64,000 nt of DNA from Xanthocytophaga flava (GCA_030068525.1 JASJOS010000015.1:124001-188000), one strand, 5' to 3'; counted from the stretch's first letter, positions 33,137-42,401 are shown. Made by a program: numbers and translations. Notes: generated from the sequence alone by a model not told the origin.

Positions 33137-34072
33137 GTGGCAGTCTCGAAAGAAATTAGAATAGGGATACTGGCTCTTGTGTCAGGTGTTGTTTTATATT
33201 TTGGCTTTAACTACCTGAAAGGTTCTGATCTTTTCTCCAACAAAGAATATTATTATGCTATTTACCCTAATGCTGAGGGATTAAATGTTTCAAACCCTAT
33301 CACGGTCAATGGTGTGCAAGTAGGGCAGGTAGCTGGTAAAACATTGCTTCAGAATCGTGGCAACCAGGTGCTTATCACATTGGATATAGAAAAAGAAGTA
33401 AAACTCAATGATTCAACTGTTGCGATAGTTGCCAGCACTGGCTTATTAGGTGGCAAAGAAATTAAACTTCTGATTGGTAAAGGTGGCCGTCCGTTGGATG
33501 AAGGTGATACTTTGATCTCGCAAATTGAGATAGATATGTTGGGAAAACTAGCTGAAGAGGCAAAGCCTTTAAGCCGTGACTTGGATACTGCCTTATATAA
33601 CTTGAATGTTTTGTTAAAACAATTTCAACAGATAAGCAAGCCTTTGGGAGGAACGTTACAGAATCTGGAGAATACATCTTCTGCTCTAAATGGCATACTG
33701 GCACAAAATCAGGCTGCTATCAAGGGAATTCTAACAAATCTGAATGCAATGTCTAGTGCGCTAAATGATCCTCAGACAGGAGTAAAACCTTTAATGACAA
33801 AATTGAATGCAACAGGGGATAGCTTAAGTCGAATACAATTAGGTCAGACAGTTGATAAGGCCAATGCCTCACTTGCTAATATTAGCAAATTGTTAAATGA
33901 GATTAATCAGGGACAAGGATCATTGGGCAAACTGGCAAAAAATGATTCACTCTATAATAACCTAAATCGATTTTCTGCCAATCTGGATAGTCTGATGGTT
34001 GATTTCCGTGAACATCCTAAGCGATATATACATTTTTCTGTATTTGGAAAAAAGGATAAGATAAAAAAATAA
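33137..34072 (+). CDS. MCE-domain (MlaD-type) lipid transport protein
   Basis: The 311-residue protein starts at a GTG. It has an N-terminal membrane anchor (about 7-26, IGILALVSGVVLYFGFNYLKG) and one MCE domain at about 38-115 (YYAIYPNAEGLNVSNPITVN, then GVQVGQV). A long helical tail rich in Asn, Ser and Leu (LNVLLKQFQQISKPL, NLENTSSALNGILAQN) follows. MCE/MlaD proteins form hexameric rings that move phospholipids between membranes with an ABC transporter. No mlaE/mlaF genes are in the window, so partners must be elsewhere. A strong terminator follows. Confidence 0.9.
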   Translation: MAVSKEIRIGILALVSGVVLYFGFNYLKGSDLFSNKEYYYAIYPNAEGLNVSNPITVNGVQVGQVAGKTLLQNRGNQVLITLDIEKEVKLNDSTVAIVASTGLLGGKEIKLLIGKGGRPLDEGDTLISQIEIDMLGKLAEEAKPLSRDLDTALYNLNVLLKQFQQISKPLGGTLQNLENTSSALNGILAQNQAAIKGILTNLNAMSSALNDPQTGVKPLMTKLNATGDSLSRIQLGQTVDKANASLANISKLLNEINQGQGSLGKLAKNDSLYNNLNRFSANLDSLMVDFREHPKRYIHFSVFGKKDKIKK

Positions 34073-34091
34073 GATAGCTAATCAGCTAGTC

Positions 34092-34127
34092 AAAAGCCTT
34101 CAGTAGCATACTGAAGGTTTTTTTATT
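34092..34127 (+). terminator. Terminator of the amidase/MlaD operon
   Basis: Arms CCTTCAGTA (34097-34105) and TACTGAAGG (34109-34117) with loop GCA, then a seven-T run. Confidence 0.88.
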
Positions 34128-34216
34128 TCCATTGTTTTAATTTTTGTCTATATTTTTCCCGTAAAAGTATAACTTGGTTCCGGTTAGATTTCATCACGCA
34201 ACTGATAATCCATTCT

Positions 34217-35845
34217 ATGAATTCGGAATTTGCTAAAAATGAACAGACAAATAAACAGCTAAGTGCTGATCTTACTGAAAGATTAAAGAAGATACATCTG
34301 GGTGGGGGAGAGAAAAAAATTGCAGACCAGCATCAGAAAGGCAAGCTTACCGCAAGAGAACGTATCCAATATTTGATTGATAAGGATAGCGATTTTCTGG
34401 AAGTCGGAGTTTGGGCAGGATATGGTATGTATGAAGCTGACGGAGGATGTCCAGCTGGAGGGGTAATTACAGGGATTGGTTATATTCATGGGCGTCAGTG
34501 TGTAATTGTTGCCAATGATGCTACTGTTAAGGCAGGGGCTTGGTTTCCGATTACAGCCAAGAAAAATCTTCGTGCACAGGAAATCGCAATGGAAAACAGA
34601 CTACCAATTATCTATCTGGTAGATAGTGCAGGTGTATATCTTCCTATGCAGGACGAAGTTTTTCCAGATAAAGAACATTTTGGGCGTATTTTCAGAAATA
34701 ATGCTCAGATGTCTTCAATGGGAATTGTTCAGATTGCAGCTATTATGGGCTCTTGTGTAGCTGGAGGTGCTTATCTGCCTATCATGTCGGATGAAGCCAT
34801 GATTGTTGAGGGAACAGGCTCTATCTTTCTGGCAGGTTCTTATCTGGTCAAGGCTGCTATTGGAGAGGATGTAGATAATGAAACTCTGGGAGGTGCTACA
34901 ACTCATTGTGAAATCTCAGGTGTGACAGATAATAAATATCCTAATGATCAGGAGTGTCTTGCTGCTATTCGCCGAATAATTGATAAAATGGGTCACGCGC
35001 CTAAAGCAGGATTTGATAGAACTACACCTCTACCTCCCAAAGAAAATCCCCAGGAACTATATGGATTATTTCCATCAGATCGGGTAAAGCCATATGAGAT
35101 GCGTGAAATTATCAAGCGTTTGGTTGATAATTCAGAGTTCGATGAATATAAAGAATTGTATGGGAAAAGTTTGCTTTGTGGATTGGCACGTATAGACGGG
35201 TGGGCTGTTGGAATTATAGCCAATCAGCGAACTATGGTAAAGACAAAAAAAGGTGAAATGCAGATGGGTGGAGTAATCTATTCAGATTCGGCAGATAAGG
35301 CGGCACGATTTATTATGAATTGTAATCAGAAACGTATACCATTGGTGTTTTTACAGGATGTGACCGGATTTATGGTAGGAAGTCGCTCTGAACAGGGAGG
35401 AATTATAAAAGATGGTGCAAAAATGGTAAATGCTATGGCAAATTCCGTAGTACCTAAATTTACTGTTGTTGTTGGCAATTCATATGGTGCAGGAAATTAT
35501 GCGATGTGTGGCCGTGCCTATGATCCCCGATTGATGGTTGCCTGGCCTTCTGCTCAACTGGCTGTCATGAGTGGTTCGTCAGCTGCCAAAACATTACTGC
35601 AAATTCAGCTGGCAGCCTTAAAGGCAAAAGGAAAAGAGATAACAGCTGATGAAGAAAAAAAGATGTTTGAAACTATTAAGAATCAGTATGATAACCAGTT
35701 GTCTCCTTATTATGCTGCGGCCCGGTTATGGATTGATGCAGTGATAGATCCACTGGAAACTCGTAAGGTAATTGCGATGGGAATTGAGGCTGCTAATCAT
35801 GCACCTATTGAAAAACGGTATAATGTAGGAGTTATTCAGACATAA
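34217..35845 (+). CDS. Acyl-CoA carboxylase beta (carboxyltransferase) subunit
   Basis: The 542-residue protein is a two-domain carboxyltransferase (about 30-280 and 290-530). Visible segments are GKLTARERIQYLIDKDS, the oxyanion glycine stretch IMGSCVAGGAYLPIMSDE, VTGFMVGSRSEQGGIIKDGA and VVGNSYGAGNYAMCGRAYDP. The layout fits the biotin-dependent acyl-CoA carboxylases acting on methylcrotonyl-, propionyl- or similar CoA esters. The methylcrotonyl type (leucine breakdown) is the closest by eye, but this is not certain. The biotin carboxylase/carrier subunit is not in the window. Confidence 0.9.
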   Translation: MNSEFAKNEQTNKQLSADLTERLKKIHLGGGEKKIADQHQKGKLTARERIQYLIDKDSDFLEVGVWAGYGMYEADGGCPAGGVITGIGYIHGRQCVIVANDATVKAGAWFPITAKKNLRAQEIAMENRLPIIYLVDSAGVYLPMQDEVFPDKEHFGRIFRNNAQMSSMGIVQIAAIMGSCVAGGAYLPIMSDEAMIVEGTGSIFLAGSYLVKAAIGEDVDNETLGGATTHCEISGVTDNKYPNDQECLAAIRRIIDKMGHAPKAGFDRTTPLPPKENPQELYGLFPSDRVKPYEMREIIKRLVDNSEFDEYKELYGKSLLCGLARIDGWAVGIIANQRTMVKTKKGEMQMGGVIYSDSADKAARFIMNCNQKRIPLVFLQDVTGFMVGSRSEQGGIIKDGAKMVNAMANSVVPKFTVVVGNSYGAGNYAMCGRAYDPRLMVAWPSAQLAVMSGSSAAKTLLQIQLAALKAKGKEITADEEKKMFETIKNQYDNQLSPYYAAARLWIDAVIDPLETRKVIAMGIEAANHAPIEKRYNVGVIQT

Positions 35846-35984
35846 ATGACGATATCGGTATTGGAAATATGATAGATTCAACAACTGGAAAATATCCATT
35901 TGATTGTCATTGAATCTAAAGTAAATTTTTGTTTCTTGTTTTTAGAATTGACACATTTGCGTGTACGCTACGTTTTGCCTTGCT

Positions 35985-36833
35985 ATGAATACAAATGAAA
36001 TCAAAGCTTTGGTGTCTCTATTAGATGACGATGATAAGGAAGTCCAACTACATGTAGAGCAAAGAATTATTTCTTTGGGTGGGCCAGTGATTCCTTTTCT
36101 GGAGGCTGAGTGGGAGACAAATTTTAATCCAATTGTTCAGAAGAAGATAGAAGAACTGATTCATACCTTACAGTTTGATGCTTTAAAACAACGCTTAAGG
36201 GAATGGAAAGATAGTGAAACACAGGATTTGCTGGAAGGTATGTGGTTAGTAGCAACCTACCAATATCCTGATTTGTCTTTGGAGAGATTGAAAAAAGATC
36301 TGGAACAGATTTATTATGATGCATGGCTTGAGTTTAAGGCCGATGTTCATGCTTATGATCAGGTGAAGATACTAAACAGTGTAATGTTTAGTAAGTTGAA
36401 GTTTGCTGCTAATACCAAAAACTTTCATTCTCCTGCTAATTGTATGATCAACATTGTGCTGGATTCCAAAAGAGGCAACCCTATTTCACTTTGTGTGATT
36501 TATATGCTTATTGCTCATAAGTTGAAACTACCTATTTATGGAGTAAACCTTCCTAATCTATTTATTCTGACATTTAAAACCGCTGATACACAATTCTATA
36601 TTAATGTGTTTAATAAAGGAATTGTCTTTTCCAGATCAGATATTGATAGTTATATCAAGCAATTAAATTTACCTCCTTCTGATATTTTCTATGAACCTTG
36701 TTCAAATGTAGATATCATCAAACGGGTACTTCGTAATCTATCTCTGGCTTTTGAGAAAACAGGTGACAATGATAAGATGGAAGAGGTTCGTTTGTTACTA
36801 GATGTTGTAACTGAAAATAAGGAAGAAGAATAA
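35985..36833 (+). CDS. SirB1/transglutaminase-like (Transglut_core2) protein
   Basis: From the ATG at 35985 (MNTNEIKALVSLLDDDDKEV) the product is 282 residues; an in-frame GTG at 35961 is less likely. An N-terminal HEAT-like helical part (about 1-90) leads to the SirB1 domain, PF13369 (about 95-275). That domain has NFHSPANCMINIVLDSKRGNPISLCVIYMLIAHKL and later YGVNLPNLFILTF. The family is found beside prmC and kdsA in gammaproteobacteria; its function is unknown. The residue order keeps the conserved GNPISL, but whether an active-site Cys is present cannot be told by eye. Confidence 0.83.
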   Translation: MNTNEIKALVSLLDDDDKEVQLHVEQRIISLGGPVIPFLEAEWETNFNPIVQKKIEELIHTLQFDALKQRLREWKDSETQDLLEGMWLVATYQYPDLSLERLKKDLEQIYYDAWLEFKADVHAYDQVKILNSVMFSKLKFAANTKNFHSPANCMINIVLDSKRGNPISLCVIYMLIAHKLKLPIYGVNLPNLFILTFKTADTQFYINVFNKGIVFSRSDIDSYIKQLNLPPSDIFYEPCSNVDIIKRVLRNLSLAFEKTGDNDKMEEVRLLLDVVTENKEEE

Positions 36834-36855
36834 TGCTTTCTTGTAACAAATCAGT

Positions 36856-36891
36856 AAAAAAGGCTGAAGAAATATTTCTTCAGCCTTTTTT
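36856..36891. terminator. Bidirectional terminator
   Basis: A perfect 36-base palindrome centred on 36873/36874 (AAGGCTGAAGAAATATTTCT at the core) begins in A-run and ends in T-run, so it works in both directions between two convergent genes. Confidence 0.9.
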
Positions 36892-36895
36892 ACTA

Positions 36896-37492
36896 TCAAC
36901 TACCTGTTCCAAAGTTTGTGCTTAATGTGATATATCCTGGATAAGGAACGGTAAGGCTACCAATCATAATGGATGGCTTTATCTTGAGAGATAATTTAGG
37001 TGAAGGTTTGTTGCCTGCGCCAACAAGGCCTAAGCCTAAATTGATATTTTCATCCATGCTGTTCTTGGCCATAATTTTGCGTAAATCAGCATTGATTTGT
37101 ACAGGTATAGTTGCTGTTCCTCCACTGGGAGCAATGCTTATTCGATCATTTAATGTACCTGTTACAATCTCTTTGCCTTCAATCAATAATATCCATTCCA
37201 TTTTATTCATAGCTGCTGTCGCATCATTAGGATTTTGAGCATCCACATTAATGGTTAATGAAAGAGGCATTGTACCTGAAGCATAAGCGGCTGTTAATTT
37301 GCCTGCTTGTAGAAGGTTCATGTCAGATAAACTTTTTATTTGCTGGACGTTAACTCCTGCTAAGTTGGTATTCTGTACTGAGCTCATTCTAAACTGGCAC
37401 TTAGTAAAGTTGGCCATTTGTTTGAGTTGTGTACAGGAAACAGAAACCAGCAACAAGGCCATTATCCATAATAAAGAACTTTTTTTCAACAT
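36896..37492 (-). CDS. WHy/LEA-type lipoprotein
   Basis: The 198-residue protein has a lipoprotein signal (MLKKSSLLWIMALLLVSVSC). The mature part (about 55-150) reads as an LEA14/WHy beta domain: LTINVDAQNPNDATAAMNKM, then LLIEGKEIVTGTLNDRISIA and GTATIPVQINADL. The pattern is an NPN core followed by a G.....S.P..G...V.V motif. Function is unknown; such domains occur in desiccation-related and envelope proteins. A -7 box lies at 37551-37558. Confidence 0.72.
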   Translation of the reverse strand: MLKKSSLLWIMALLLVSVSCTQLKQMANFTKCQFRMSSVQNTNLAGVNVQQIKSLSDMNLLQAGKLTAAYASGTMPLSLTINVDAQNPNDATAAMNKMEWILLIEGKEIVTGTLNDRISIAPSGGTATIPVQINADLRKIMAKNSMDENINLGLGLVGAGNKPSPKLSLKIKPSIMIGSLTVPYPGYITLSTNFGTGS

Positions 37493-37550
37493 AGGTATGG
37501 TATTTTAGTAACTAATTAGACTTAACAAGTGAGAGTAACTATTAACCTTA

Positions 37551-37558
37551 CAAAAATA
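37551..37558 (-). promoter_or_regulatory. Candidate -7 box of the WHy/LEA-type lipoprotein gene
   Basis: TATTTTTG on the minus strand matches TAnnTTTG, 58 bases before the start. No -33 box seen. Confidence 0.4.
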
Positions 37559-37715
37559 AGACCTTTCTTGTGTTGGTAATGAAATTTTTGTATGTTAACT
37601 GAGCTTTCTATGTACAGAATTAGTACGAATAATAAAAGTGTTTGCTGCTATCTTGTTGATACATAGAAGGTAATATTCTTTGTTTGATCTGATGATTACA
37701 TAAATTTTGTGTAAA

Positions 37716-38273
37716 ATGATAGAACAAATTCCAGCTAAAGGCAAATTATTGATTGCAGAACCCTTTTTGGGAGATCCTAACTTTGAACGGAGTGTTGTTT
37801 TACTCTGTGAACATACAGAAACAGGATCATTTGGTTTTGTTCTAAACCAAACTACTGTGCTGACTCTTAAAGATGTGATTGAAGATGAAATATATGCAGA
37901 TCTTCCATTACATATTGGTGGGCCTGTAGAACACAATACACTTCATTTTATCCATCGTATGGGGCCAATTATTGAAGATACTATTCCTGTTGCAGATAAC
38001 CTGTACTGGGGAGGTGATTTTGAGCAAGTGAAGAGTTTGCTAAACATGGGTAAAATGACAATGGATGACGTTCGTTTTTTTGTAGGTTATTCAGGTTGGG
38101 GTGAAAAGCAGTTAGAAAATGAATTGAAACAAAATGCATGGATAATTACAGATGCTGAGTCTTCCTTTATTTTTCAAACCCCGGCAGACCAGTTCTGGAG
38201 AAATATATTGCGTCGTATGGATGGTAAATATAAATCTTTTGCCAATTACCCAACAGACCCTCGATTGAATTAA
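37716..38273 (+). CDS. YqgE/AlgH family protein
   Basis: I start this at the ATG at 37716 (MIEQIPAKGKLLIAEPFLGD), giving 185 residues; a TTG three codons earlier is unlikely. The family marks (DUF179) are clear: LLIAEPFLGDPNFERSVVLL, then CEHTETGSFGFVLNQ, LHIGGPVEHNTLHFIH, LYWGGDF and FFVGYSGWGEKQLENEL. The protein is cytoplasmic. The family's molecular function is not settled; AlgH has been tied to alginate regulation in Pseudomonas. It is likely a single-gene transcript. Confidence 0.93.
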   Translation: MIEQIPAKGKLLIAEPFLGDPNFERSVVLLCEHTETGSFGFVLNQTTVLTLKDVIEDEIYADLPLHIGGPVEHNTLHFIHRMGPIIEDTIPVADNLYWGGDFEQVKSLLNMGKMTMDDVRFFVGYSGWGEKQLENELKQNAWIITDAESSFIFQTPADQFWRNILRRMDGKYKSFANYPTDPRLN

Positions 38274-38656
38274 CTTTTAGAAAGATATTTACTCTTTGAA
38301 TGGTAAAACTGGAATTGTATAAATCGACTTTAGTTGATTTTAGTTTGTAAGTTGATGATTTATAATGTCTGTTATATAGTTATACATAGGATAATGAGTG
38401 AATATACAATCTAACTTATCTTGTTGAGACGATACTGCGCAGGTTGGTAATTTTGAACATCTACAATTTAGTATTACATAACTCTTAAACATGTAATACA
38501 TTGGCCAGATAGCTTTCTGTGTTTCTGAATCTACTTGACTGCCGTTTCCGATCTCAAGTAAAACGTTATTTTTTTGCTTAATAAAACATTGTAGATTTGC
38601 AGTAAGAAACATTTTATTCTGTATATTAATAATACAATATTATCACAAAACTCCAT
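38274..38656. other. Intergenic region with candidate promoter of the GT2 gene
   Basis: The -7 box TAGATTTG at 38592-38599 lies 58 bases before the glycosyltransferase start. A TTTG at 38573-38576 is only 15 bases before it, shorter than usual. A 90-residue open frame on the minus strand (38340-38612) has no family character and covers the promoter, so I do not call it a gene. Confidence 0.45.
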
Positions 38657-39487
38657 ATGAGCCGTTTTCCTAGTTGCTCCCTAGTAATAAGTACATATAA
38701 TTGGCCTGAGGCTTTAGAAGTATGTTTGTTGAGTATTCTTCATCAGACAGTTCTTCCTCAGGAGGTAGTTATTGCTGATGATGGGAGCAGGGAAGATACT
38801 TTTAAACTAATTGAATCCTATAAAAGTAAATTTCCTGTGCCTATTCATCATGTATGGCATCCAGATAATGGGTTTCAGGTTGGAAAAGCCAGAAACCGTG
38901 CATTCGCAAAGTCCAAATATGACTACATTGTTCAAATAGATGGAGATGTTATTCTGCATCCTAAATTTATATATGATCATTTAAACTTTGCTGCAAGTGG
39001 CTACTTTTTGAGTGGAAGTCGTATGTTGATGACTCCTGAGTTATCTAAGAAAATACTGAAAGAAAAGCGTACTCTTATCAGCTTATTTGAAAAAGGGGTG
39101 AACAATAAGTTAAATGGGATCCGTTTTCCGATAATGAGCCACATATTATCTCCATTATACAGAGTTGGAGAAAAAAAATATTACGTAAAAGGGTGTAATA
39201 TGAGTTTTTGGAGACAAGATTTAATAGACGTTAATGGATATGATGAGAATTTTATTGGTTGGGGGAGAGAGGATAGTGATCTGGCAATTCGGTTAATGAA
39301 TAATGGTAAAACCAAACGATTTTTAAAACAGCGTGCTGTTATGTGTCATATATGGCATAAAGTTGCGTCTCGTGACTATGAAAAGATAAATATAACACGG
39401 ATGAATGAGGCAATCCAAAATAAATTAATATGGGTGGATAATGGTATGGACAAGTATCTCAACGAACTGGAACTTCATAAAATTTAA
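38657..39487 (+). CDS. Family 2 glycosyltransferase
   Basis: The 276-residue protein has a GT-A fold: an N-terminal CSLVISTYNWPEALEVCLLS strand-helix, the ADDGSRED motif, and the metal-binding DGD at residues 95-97. The C-terminal half carries GWGREDSDLAIRLMNNGK, the galactosyltransferase-like ED motif (Glyco_transf_7C) of chondroitin-synthase and related GT2 enzymes. It has no membrane segment. It would transfer a sugar onto a polysaccharide or LPS core. It stands alone rather than in a polysaccharide cluster. Confidence 0.9.
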   Translation: MSRFPSCSLVISTYNWPEALEVCLLSILHQTVLPQEVVIADDGSREDTFKLIESYKSKFPVPIHHVWHPDNGFQVGKARNRAFAKSKYDYIVQIDGDVILHPKFIYDHLNFAASGYFLSGSRMLMTPELSKKILKEKRTLISLFEKGVNNKLNGIRFPIMSHILSPLYRVGEKKYYVKGCNMSFWRQDLIDVNGYDENFIGWGREDSDLAIRLMNNGKTKRFLKQRAVMCHIWHKVASRDYEKINITRMNEAIQNKLIWVDNGMDKYLNELELHKI

Positions 39488-39878
39488 AATAATTAGAAGC
39501 TTTAGTATATAGGCTAAAATTTTAATCTGATTTTGTTTGACAGAAAATTTGACGGATTTTAGCCTATATAAATATAATTGACCCTCAGTGAGCATATTGT
39601 TAAGAATAATTATCGACAAATATTTTTAACTCTATCCTGTCTCTATCTTCCTTACTCGTTTCTTCACAATGAGTAGTTATCTCTTCAGGTAAATTCATTT
39701 TTCTCTGCGTTTAAAGCTATTTCTGGCATTTATAGAGTTAGATTATGCTTAGGTGATTTACCTGTACAGAATCACTACAGTTTTTTAACTTACTATCTAT
39801 ACACTAAGATGCAACCTTTCTCAAGTTTTAAGGGTCAAATAGTTAGAGTAAAATCGACTCTTTAATCAAAACTGAGAT
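39488..39878. other. Intergenic region between the GT2 and serpin genes
   Basis: Apart from the 15-bp inverted repeat at 39506-39570 and a small AGAGT/ACTCT pair just before the serpin gene, I see nothing: no TAnnTTTG box and no coding frame. Confidence 0.45.
39506..39570. repeat. Widely spaced perfect inverted repeat
   Basis: Arms TATATAGGCTAAAAT (39506-39520) and ATTTTAGCCTATATA (39556-39570) are perfect and 35 bases apart. It lies 18 bases after the glycosyltransferase stop. The spacer may fold into a smaller hairpin (ATTTT with AAAAT). No U-run follows on the plus strand. Confidence 0.6.
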
Positions 39879-41144
39879 ATGAAAAATCGCTACCCTATTT
39901 ATTTCTGTATAGCAACTGCTATCTTACTGTTTTCTGCCTGTAAGCAGAACGAAGTCTCACCAGACAATACACCCAATGTTCGAGCCTTACGAACTAATGA
40001 AGCACAGACTGTCAAAAATTCCACGGATTTTGCTTTTAATGTCTTTCATCAGTTAAATGAAATGCAGCCTGCTGATAAAAATCAGTTTATCTCTCCCTTT
40101 AGTATTGCTATGGCTGTTGCTATGACATATAATGGAGCAAATACTACAACGAAGGATGGAATAAAAAAAGCATTAAGTATGCAAGGCTTGACAGATGAGG
40201 AACAAAACAGCGCTTTTCAATCAATAGCAGACTATTTAAATGGAATTGACAAAACAGTTACTTTTTCGCCTGCCAACTCTATCTGGTATCGCAAAGGCCT
40301 TATACCACAGACCAATTTTGTCGAAACTAATCAACAATATTTTGATGCAGAGGTAAACGAATTGGATTTTACTAAAAACGATGCAAAGAATAGTATAAAT
40401 GATTGGGTAAAAGATAAGACAAAGGGAAAAATTGATAAGATCATAAACCAAATAACAGGGGAGCAGGTCATGTTCCTGATTAATGCTATTTATTTTAAAG
40501 GAACATGGACTAAAAAGTTTGATAAAAGTAGCACACAGGAAGAAAATTTTTATCTTCAAAGTGGCTCAACTGTCAAGAAGGAATTTATGAGAGGAAACGT
40601 TTCTGTAAACTTATATAAAGATGAAGACAAAGTATTGGTAGATCTTCCCTATGGAAATAAGCAATTTACAATGACATTAATTATGCCTCAAAATACCCAA
40701 ACCATAGAAAGCTTAATAGAGCAGTCTACTACAGAGAGTTTTACCAAATGGCTGGCAGAATCTGATTCGGTCACAATAGATATCAAATTGCCTAAATTTA
40801 AGTTTGAAGGAGATTATACAAAAAAAGAATTTAATGCTATTCTGGCTAATTTAGGAATGGCAGAAGCATTTTCAGATGGAGCTGATTTTAGTAATTTGCT
40901 AGTTGGTTTCAATAGGGGGGATTTGCAGATTGATGAAGTGGCACATAAAACTTTTGTGCAGGTAGATGAAACCGGAACCGAAGCAGCGGCTGTTACATCT
41001 ATTGGTATTGGATATACTACAGCTGCACCTCCTCCTCCAGTGTATAGCTTTAACCGTCCGTTTATCTATATGATCCGCGAGAAAAGTTCTGGGGTTATTT
41101 TGTTTATAGGTAAAATGATGAACCCTACTGTCGAGAAATACTAA
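39879..41144 (+). CDS. Serpin-family protease inhibitor, lipoprotein
   Basis: The 421-residue protein starts with a lipoprotein signal (lipobox FSAC, followed by KQNEVSPD). The serpin fold spans about 45-420: NQFISPFSIAMAVAMTYNGA, VMFLINAIYFKGTWTKKFD, LPKFKFEGDYTK and FNRPFIYMIREK. The hinge of the reactive loop, ETGTEAAAVTSI, has small residues as in inhibitory serpins. Counting 17 residues from E364 (P17) places the scissile bond near T380-T381, with Y379 at P2; an error of one or two is possible. It would inhibit serine or cysteine proteases at the envelope. A terminator follows. Confidence 0.94.
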   Translation: MKNRYPIYFCIATAILLFSACKQNEVSPDNTPNVRALRTNEAQTVKNSTDFAFNVFHQLNEMQPADKNQFISPFSIAMAVAMTYNGANTTTKDGIKKALSMQGLTDEEQNSAFQSIADYLNGIDKTVTFSPANSIWYRKGLIPQTNFVETNQQYFDAEVNELDFTKNDAKNSINDWVKDKTKGKIDKIINQITGEQVMFLINAIYFKGTWTKKFDKSSTQEENFYLQSGSTVKKEFMRGNVSVNLYKDEDKVLVDLPYGNKQFTMTLIMPQNTQTIESLIEQSTTESFTKWLAESDSVTIDIKLPKFKFEGDYTKKEFNAILANLGMAEAFSDGADFSNLLVGFNRGDLQIDEVAHKTFVQVDETGTEAAAVTSIGIGYTTAAPPPPVYSFNRPFIYMIREKSSGVILFIGKMMNPTVEKY

Positions 41145-41151
41145 CAGGAAG

Positions 41152-41197
41152 CATTCCCATCTATAGTATAGATAATCCTGTAGATGGGAATGTTTTT
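41152..41197 (+). terminator. Terminator of the serpin gene
   Basis: Arms CATTCCCATCTA (41152-41163) and TAGATGGGAATG (41181-41192), then TTTTT. Confidence 0.82.
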
Positions 41198-42401
41198 AGA
41201 CCAACTTTAAATGACCTGCCGAATTACTTATGATCATCTTATCATCTATCCCCAGCCAATCTTTTAGTAAGGTTGCATAAATGCTGCGAAAGTCGATCTG
41301 GTATTTGAGGTCTCCTTCATCCAGGTTCTGAAGATTAGGAGACTCATTAAATAATCCTGGCTTTTGTAGTTTTCCCCCTATAAGGAATACATTATTGGCA
41401 GTTCCATGATCAGTCCCTCCACTACCATTCTGTGCAACTCTGCGACCAAACTCAGAAAATGTCATAACCAATGATTCATTGAGTTGATTGTTCTGTTTCA
41501 GATCTTGTATGAAAGTGGACATAGCCTCTGAATATTGTTTCAACAATTGTCCCTGTCTTATTTTCTGATTGACATGTGTGTCAAACCCGGAAATGGACAC
41601 ATAGAAGATGTTTGTTTCCACTCCTGATAAGATAAGTTCGGCAATGGTTTTTAACTTTCTTCCAAGTTCAGTGGGAGGGTAGGTTGCCTTAGTTTTATAA
41701 ATTTTAGATTTATCATAGATGTAGGCCGCAGATGACACAGTTTCACCTAGTGTTTTATATAAATAGCTTACTTGCTCATGATCTGCTTCCGTGTGTTGTG
41801 CTGAATTGATATCTGTAATTATTTTGTTATGTGTGAGTTGATAAAGTTTTTGAGGATTTGACACTGCCAGTCCCTTCAGGCGATCTCCTTTCATTGCCAG
41901 GCTTAATGTATCATCTACTTCAATAGCATTGTAGGGCTGGCTGCAAGAACCGCCACAAGCTTCGTCCAGGTATCGACCAATCCAGCCTGTACCCAGAAAT
42001 TCATCCGACCCAGATGCTGTTTGCCAGATATCCATCGAACGAAAGTGAGATCGGTCGGGATTAGGGTATCCAACACTGTTAAGAATAGTAAGCAGGCCAT
42101 CATCATACAACTGCTTCATGCCTGTCAGAGCTGGATTAAAACCCAATTCATCCGATAATTGCAGTACATGTTGTGATTCGATGGCAAGTTTGGGACGTAC
42201 TTTGTAATATATATCATTTCGGAAGGGAATAACAGTATTTAGTCCATCGTTTCCTCCCGACAGTTGAATGATAACTAGTTTTTTATTGCTTAGACCTAAT
42301 GTATTGAGGTGTTGTTTTTCAAAGGCTTTTAGAAAATTGGGAATCAGCATTGTTCCTGCTGTTACCAGGGCTGATCGGGAAAGGAAATCACGTCTTTTCA
42401 T
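41196..42401 (-). CDS. DUF1501 family exported protein
   Basis: The 401-residue protein has a Tat-like N-terminus (MKRRDFLSRSALVTAGTMLI) and the DUF1501 body: VIIQLSGGNDGLNTVIPF, DRSHFRSMDIWQTAS, VSISGFDTHVNQK, TFSEFGRRVAQNGSGGTDHG and NVFLIGGKL. This domain resembles sulfatase/alkaline phosphatase folds, but its activity is unknown. It is the second gene of a two-gene unit with DUF1800 (87-base gap), the standard pairing in Bacteroidota and Planctomycetota. Confidence 0.92.
   Translation of the reverse strand: MKRRDFLSRSALVTAGTMLIPNFLKAFEKQHLNTLGLSNKKLVIIQLSGGNDGLNTVIPFRNDIYYKVRPKLAIESQHVLQLSDELGFNPALTGMKQLYDDGLLTILNSVGYPNPDRSHFRSMDIWQTASGSDEFLGTGWIGRYLDEACGGSCSQPYNAIEVDDTLSLAMKGDRLKGLAVSNPQKLYQLTHNKIITDINSAQHTEADHEQVSYLYKTLGETVSSAAYIYDKSKIYKTKATYPPTELGRKLKTIAELILSGVETNIFYVSISGFDTHVNQKIRQGQLLKQYSEAMSTFIQDLKQNNQLNESLVMTFSEFGRRVAQNGSGGTDHGTANNVFLIGGKLQKPGLFNESPNLQNLDEGDLKYQIDFRSIYATLLKDWLGIDDKMIISNSAGHLKLV

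Noticed and set aside
38340-38612. A 90-residue open frame on the minus strand
   Set aside because: It has no family character or signal, is rich in rare residue mixes (many Cys, Tyr and Asn in no pattern), and covers the promoter of the glycosyltransferase gene.
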